Below, piece after piece: positions 41,282 to 43,524 of a DNA stretch of 43,524 bases. How positions within the stretch are numbered: the first letter of the stretch is position 1; the number at the start of each line of letters is the position of its first letter. A program made the position numbers and the translations under genes. Under the pieces are notes generated by a model. It searched no databases. It was not told the DNA's origin and saw only the letters and a program-made list of their open reading frames with translations. Where the stretch lies: contig JADLEU010000309.1 in the NCBI GenBank assembly GCA_020845955.1, forward strand, positions 1 through 43,524, given 5' to 3'. Source of the DNA: Anaerolineales bacterium (GTDB lineage Bacteria > Chloroflexota > Anaerolineae > Anaerolineales > UBA6663).

Positions 41282-43174
41282 ATCGGGAACTACATCAGCA
41301 CGCCACAAGTCCAGAGCGACCAGGAAATCATCCTCTTCGGGGATGCCAGCAGTGTGGCGCGCCGCTACCGCATCAAAGGCGGCGTGCGCGTCGGGATGGT
41401 CACGGAGACCCCCAACCGCCCGCTGCCAGAGAACGTGACCACCGCGGCGACGCCGGGCGTGCTGACCTACCGCGTGCAGGCGCTCACGGGCGGCATGGGC
41501 CTGTACCGCTATCGCGGCAGGGAAGGCGAGGGGCTGCACTACTACACCGGGCAGAACGTCAACCCGCTTTTCCCCTGGGCTACCACCTTGGGGCCGCTCG
41601 CGACCAGCATCAGCAAGCCCGGCGGCGAGACCGATGCCGTGACCAGCATTAACGTGCTGGGCGGCACACTGGTCGTGACCTTCGGTGCCGATGTCTACAC
41701 CTACAACGGCTCGTGGAGCGCGCTGGTGGACACGCTGCCCGCCGCACCGTCGGACACCTACTACAATGCCGACCGCATCTATTACGCGCTGGGCAGCAAC
41801 GGCTATTCCTACCAGACCGCCGCGGGGAGCGCCGCCACGGACGTGACCGCCAATCTCGGCACGATCAACCCGGCGATGCAGACGGTGTTGGAATGGGACG
41901 AGAAGATTTGCTGCATTGATACCAGCGGCAAGTTCTGGTATTCGCTGACCGGCGACGCGAGTTCGTGGGAAGACGATGGCCCCACGCTGCCCATCCCTAC
42001 CGCCAGCAACACCCAACTGGCGATCTATGACGATGCATTGGGCGATCCGATCTGCTGGGCGCTCACACCCTTTGGCCCCTTCATGCTCGACTTCATTAAC
42101 AAGAAGTGGTTCCCGGCGCGCTTTCAGTACCCGGAATACCGCATGAAGTTCACGAAGATGGGCTTCGGCACGGTGTTCCGGGACAGCCTCTATGTCCACG
42201 CCCAAGACCGGCGGGTCTATAAGCTGACCAGCGGCCCGCAACTGAGCGTGGAAGACGTGAGTCCTGACCGGCCCGACGGCGTGCCTGCGGCCTTCCTGGG
42301 GGAACTCAAGCGGTTTGTGGCTGACAACGACTTCATGTTTGTACAGGTGGGCGACAGCCAGACCCTGAGCGGCATTGCCTGGGCGGTGTGGATGTACACG
42401 CCGGATGGCGGCTGGGACCCCATCTATGTGAACACCGCTGACAACAGCACCGAACCGCTGGCGATGGCGATCATCTCGAACAGTCTCGGCTACCGGCTGT
42501 ACTTCCATGACAACAACGCCAGCGACGGCCATATTGTGCGCTACCTCGACCTGTCCGACCTGCGCGATAGCCCGCTGGTGTCCACCACCAAAGACTACGC
42601 CAGCAGCGGCAACTACGAACTGCCGTGGTTTGACGACGGCGCGCCGGGGGAACGCAAACTGGCGTTGGCGGCGCGAGTGAAACTCACCGGAGCAGCGGCC
42701 AACGAGACGGTGCAACCGGCCTATGGCACCGACTTCGCCACCAGTTACAGCAACCTGGGACCAGCGATCACCGCCAATACCGAGACAGAAGTCAAGTTCG
42801 GCACCAACAACGTTGGCGTCGCGTTCAACTCCTTTCGGTGGAAGTTCACGCTGGCCCGCGGCGGCACGGCCACCAATGCGCCAAAGATCGAGTACGTGGA
42901 CCTGGACTACCTGCGTCTGCCGCAGACCCTCCGGGTGTTCAACGTGACCATTGACTGTTCGGACTTCTCCCCCGATGGCCGCACGCCGCGTCAGCAGATT
43001 GAAGACCTGTGGACGGCCATCGAGACCGAAACGCTGGGGACGTTCGCCTACCGTGACGATGCCGACAACACTCGCTCCTATCTGGTCAAGCCGGTGTCGC
43101 CGCGGGGTGAAGAACGAGCGGGTTGGGACGAACGGGGCGAGTATCAATTGACGCTCATGGAACTCAACGGATAA
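41282..43174 (+). CDS. Putative tail nozzle/hub protein, possible ATC start
   Basis: 630 aa if started at ATC 41282, or 606 aa from GTG 41354. The protein is beta-rich with many Tyr/Trp strands (YRVQALTGGMGLYRYRGREG, FTKMGFGTVFRDSLYVHAQD), compatible with a beta-propeller-like podoviral tail nozzle. Residues encoded upstream of the GTG (IGNYISTPQVQSDQEIILFG) look coding, and AGGGGGT stands 6 bp before the ATC, while the GTG lacks a good SD. The frame has no ATG or other usual start before the upstream stop at 41261. Confidence 0.62.
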   Translation: MGNYISTPQVQSDQEIILFGDASSVARRYRIKGGVRVGMVTETPNRPLPENVTTAATPGVLTYRVQALTGGMGLYRYRGREGEGLHYYTGQNVNPLFPWATTLGPLATSISKPGGETDAVTSINVLGGTLVVTFGADVYTYNGSWSALVDTLPAAPSDTYYNADRIYYALGSNGYSYQTAAGSAATDVTANLGTINPAMQTVLEWDEKICCIDTSGKFWYSLTGDASSWEDDGPTLPIPTASNTQLAIYDDALGDPICWALTPFGPFMLDFINKKWFPARFQYPEYRMKFTKMGFGTVFRDSLYVHAQDRRVYKLTSGPQLSVEDVSPDRPDGVPAAFLGELKRFVADNDFMFVQVGDSQTLSGIAWAVWMYTPDGGWDPIYVNTADNSTEPLAMAIISNSLGYRLYFHDNNASDGHIVRYLDLSDLRDSPLVSTTKDYASSGNYELPWFDDGAPGERKLALAARVKLTGAAANETVQPAYGTDFATSYSNLGPAITANTETEVKFGTNNVGVAFNSFRWKFTLARGGTATNAPKIEYVDLDYLRLPQTLRVFNVTIDCSDFSPDGRTPRQQIEDLWTAIETETLGTFAYRDDADNTRSYLVKPVSPRGEERAGWDERGEYQLTLMELNG

Positions 43175-43180
43175 GGAACG

Positions 43181-43524
43181 ATGCCCGGCGGAAGCATCTA
43201 CAAACAGCGTATAACCTATCGCCATATCAAGGGGAGTGATCCTCCGTCGAATGACGACGTGTTGGAATGGGATGGCACGAACGGCGTCTACCAGAACGCG
43301 CGGTCATCTTCCGGCGGGCTGTCGGTCTACGGCGACGGCTCTGATGGTGATGTGACCATTTCGGTGGACACCTCCCTGTCCACCAACAAGACCTATAACA
43401 ACCTGACGATTGCCGCGGGGGTGTCCCTCAACGCCAACGGCTACGGCATCTGGGTCAACGGCACCCTGACCTTTGGCGACGCCAGCAGCCGCATCCACAA
43501 CAACGGCGGCGACGGCGGCGACGG
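43181..43524 (+). CDS. Partial Gly/Asn-rich tail fibre-like protein
   Basis: The first 114 residues are visible; the gene runs off the right edge. MPGGSIYKQRITYRHIKGSD is followed by DGTNGVYQNARSSSGGLSVY, strands with ISVDTSLSTNKTYNNLTIAA, and a start of a Gly-rich region (HNNGGDGGDG). This is the pattern of phage tail fibre or spike proteins. SD AAGGAACG, 6 bp after the upstream stop. Confidence 0.7.
   Translation, partial: MPGGSIYKQRITYRHIKGSDPPSNDDVLEWDGTNGVYQNARSSSGGLSVYGDGSDGDVTISVDTSLSTNKTYNNLTIAAGVSLNANGYGIWVNGTLTFGDASSRIHNNGGDGGD

Overview
The window reads as about 43.5 kb of a GC-rich, tightly packed tailed-phage genome (or prophage). The evidence is a terminase, portal, scaffold and capsid module, a repressor-like switch, and dense operons of tiny phage proteins joined by ATGA, GTGA or TAATG overlaps. 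Both ends are cut: a DNA methyltransferase runs off the left edge and a fibre-like gene off the right. I see no integrase, holin, tape-measure protein, tail sheath or tail tube. The right-arm gene order fits a short-tailed, podovirus-like particle (inference). The host cannot be named. GC-rich codons, strong Shine-Dalgarno (SD) sites, TTGACA/TAGACA-17-TAtAAT promoters and one apparently leaderless transcript suit a Gram-positive-like or Chloroflexota/Deinococcota-like host, but only weakly.

Left arm. Positions 1-6312 (minus strand) form one operon of about 20 small genes running from a Cro-like HTH gene to a C5-cytosine DNA methyltransferase. It includes HTH/excisionase-like proteins, several Cys-rich putative zinc-ribbon proteins, single-helix membrane proteins and a Gly/Tyr repeat protein. 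Positions 6313-6437 are a divergent switch region facing a rightward XRE repressor-like gene (6438-6929). Positions 7394-8228 are a short leftward unit with its own palindromic operator and terminator (HTH plus ribbon-helix-helix). Positions 8418-12796 are a leftward operon carrying a RecT/Bet-like annealing protein and many small proteins. These are separated by hairpins and preceded by a repeated leader block. Positions 12797-12968 hold a second divergent promoter region with three related operator copies; its rightward gene is an HTH protein that appears to be leaderless.

Right arm, all plus strand. At 13.2-13.5 kb lie a promoter and CCTATCC repeats, then a putative small terminase and a run of small coupled genes to 16.7 kb. 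A terminator precedes the large terminase (16903-18444) and portal (18451-20604). Next come small virion proteins, a 614-aa Pro/Gly-rich protein, a giant 1935-aa protein with an N-terminal glucosaminidase (GH73-like) domain and a C-terminal region like phage polyvalent/ejection proteins, and a 380-aa companion. A strong-looking promoter with a structured leader and a perfect 44-bp palindrome stand before and inside the scaffold gene, followed by capsid and a decoration-like protein. Then come a GT-A glycosyltransferase, a GT-B glycosyltransferase-methyltransferase fusion, fibre-like proteins, a head-tail adaptor-like protein, a 630-aa tail-nozzle-like protein that may start at ATC, and a partial fibre-like protein.

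The observations most worth checking are the scaffold palindrome that buries an internal SD; the short motifs LVAPEL and VDPS[IV] shared by the portal, the giant protein and its neighbour; the hairpin and leader cassettes of the early operon; and the glycosyltransferase-methyltransferase fusion inside the virion module.
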